Source: Planctomycetota bacterium
Lineage (GTDB): Bacteria; Planctomycetota; UBA1135; UBA2386
Direction of reading: 5' to 3'
Assembly (NCBI GenBank): GCA_016235155.1
Contig: JACRLW010000037.1
Location: forward strand, 1 to 59,570
DNA: 59,570 bases
In this document: positions 58,722 to 59,570 of the stretch, one piece after another
Position numbering within the stretch: the stretch's first letter is position 1
How the letters are laid out: each line of letters starts with the position of its first letter
The notes under the pieces: generated by a model
Seen by the model: only the letters and a program-made list of their open reading frames with translations
What the model was told of the DNA's origin: nothing
Databases searched by the model: none
Program-made: the position numbers and the translations under genes

Positions 58722-59570
58722 TCAGCGACCGCGCATCCGATCGAGCGCCTTCTGCAGCTCGATCGTGTCGATCGGGATGCTGAGGCTCGTCGGACGGATG
58801 CCGTCGACCACGACGTCGATCTCGCCGATCGCGCGCGACTCCTGACCGCCGCGCCCGTTGCGCGCATGCAGGCGCACGACGACCTGATACCGGCCGTTGC
58901 GCGTCACCGGGATGCGCACGCGATCGTCGCCGCCGAGCCACGCGCCGCCGCTCTTGGCCATCGCCGCGCGCTCGAGCCGGAAGTTGCCGCCGCTGTTCTG
59001 GTCGATGCCGGCGATCCCCGGCGGCAGCCCGGTGTCGGCGAGCAGCACGAGGCTCACCCGCACCGTGCGTTCGCCGACCAGAGAGCGGAGACCGGGCAGT
59101 TCGAGTTCGACGGGATGGATCGTGCTCGTGACCATCCGCGTCGTGCCCGGCCGCAAGGTCGCGCGCACTTCGCCGCGGCCTTCGGGAATGAACCACGCCT
59201 CGAGCATCCCCTGCGGCGCGACGAAAGCCGCGCGACCCTTGTTCACCGGGAACGCCTGCCAGCCGAGGTTGCCGTCGGCGCCGGCGGCGCGCGTGACGAG
59301 CACGCCGCGCACCGCTTCATCGACGACCGAGCCCGCGCCGACGACTTCGATCGCGTAGGCGTGCAAGGCGTCGCGAAGGTCGACGGTCACCGTGCGCTGC
59401 GCGCGATCCAGATCGGGATGCACGTTGATCGCGCGAACCGTGCGCAGATCGCCGGCGAAGTTGCGCAGCAGGATCGCGAGGTCGTAGCTGCCGCGCGGCA
59501 GGTCTTCGGCGACGAAGCCCGCGTTGTCCCCGCGCACCCGCAATTCGAAACCGCGCTTCTGGCCGTCCTG
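58722..59570 (-). CDS. Partial protein of unknown function (5' end outside window)
   Basis: The frame is open to the right edge, so the N-terminus is missing; about 282 codons are visible. The sequence is beta-rich, with Gly-Ser-Tyr-Asp-Leu-Ala-Ile-Leu and Gly-Arg-Tyr-Gln-Val-Val-Val-Arg-Leu-His turns resembling repeated carboxypeptidase-regulatory-like or Ig-like sandwiches. That suggests a large exported protein, but I name no family. It ends 81 bp before the OPT gene on the same strand. Confidence 0.65.
   Translation of the reverse strand, partial: QDGQKRGFELRVRGDNAGFVAEDLPRGSYDLAILLRNFAGDLRTVRAINVHPDLDRAQRTVTVDLRDALHAYAIEVVGAGSVVDEAVRGVLVTRAAGADGNLGWQAFPVNKGRAAFVAPQGMLEAWFIPEGRGEVRATLRPGTTRMVTSTIHPVELELPGLRSLVGERTVRVSLVLLADTGLPPGIAGIDQNSGGNFRLERAAMAKSGGAWLGGDDRVRIPVTRNGRYQVVVRLHARNGRGGQESRAIGEIDVVVDGIRPTSLSIPIDTIELQKALDRMRGR

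Noticed and set aside
1..59570. CRISPR arrays, tRNA or rRNA genes, insertion-sequence transposases, phage genes, integron integrase
   Set aside because: None found on reading both strands. The short repeats present are attC sites, the structured elements or gene duplications.

Overview
The window is 59.6 kb of very GC-rich bacterial DNA, probably from a Planctomycetota-type genome. The reasons are an ECF sigma gene coupled to a Ser/Thr kinase-WD40 gene, large secreted FG-GAP, kelch, Ig/PKD and HEAT proteins, and many lineage-specific secreted proteins. The assignment is inference; there is no rRNA or tRNA here to anchor it.

Region 1 (1-20.4 kb, all minus strand) is an exopolysaccharide operon of about 15 genes, read from 20.4 kb downwards. 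It encodes a UDP-GlcNAc 2-epimerase, a small exported protein, a Wza-like outer-membrane exporter, a Wzc-like BY-kinase/co-polymerase, a CpsB-type phosphatase, an O-antigen-ligase-like protein, a WecA-like initiating transferase, a deacetylase, a methyltransferase, a FemAB/CelD-like acyltransferase, three glycosyltransferases, a Wzy-like polymerase, a Wzx-like flippase and a secreted protein. Most neighbours overlap by 4 bp (GTGA or ATGA). Together they make a complete Wzx/Wzy-style pathway: sugar activation, initiation on undecaprenyl phosphate, assembly, decoration, flipping, polymerisation and export.

Region 2 (20.6-26.2 kb) holds a large FG-GAP secreted protein, an HNH endonuclease and imuB. 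Region 3 (26.4-44.2 kb) is accessory DNA lying between imuB and imuA, which normally adjoin. It contains small DUF genes, a cluster of eight integron attC sites with cassette genes and no integrase (CALIN, 30.2-34.2 kb), a sigma/kinase-WD40 pair, an Ig/PKD adhesin-like gene, a ninth attC with a GNAT cassette, and a decayed hicAB toxin-antitoxin module. Region 4 (44.2-51.5 kb) holds imuA, a kelch protein and a tandemly duplicated, unrecognised three-gene secreted module whose copies are separated by a broken HNH gene. Region 5 (51.5-59.6 kb) holds an ArnT-like gene with an internal amber codon, two HEAT-repeat proteins, an OPT transporter and a partial gene.

The most novel signal is a family of about 140-bp structured repeats: four copies at 8.0, 28.4, 44.1 and 48.8 kb. 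A helix closes two hairpins and, in the two longest copies, another hairpin stands in front. The stems show compensatory base changes between copies. One copy has cleanly interrupted the HNH gene at 48.8 kb, which defines its ends; another supplies the C-terminal codons of the methyltransferase.
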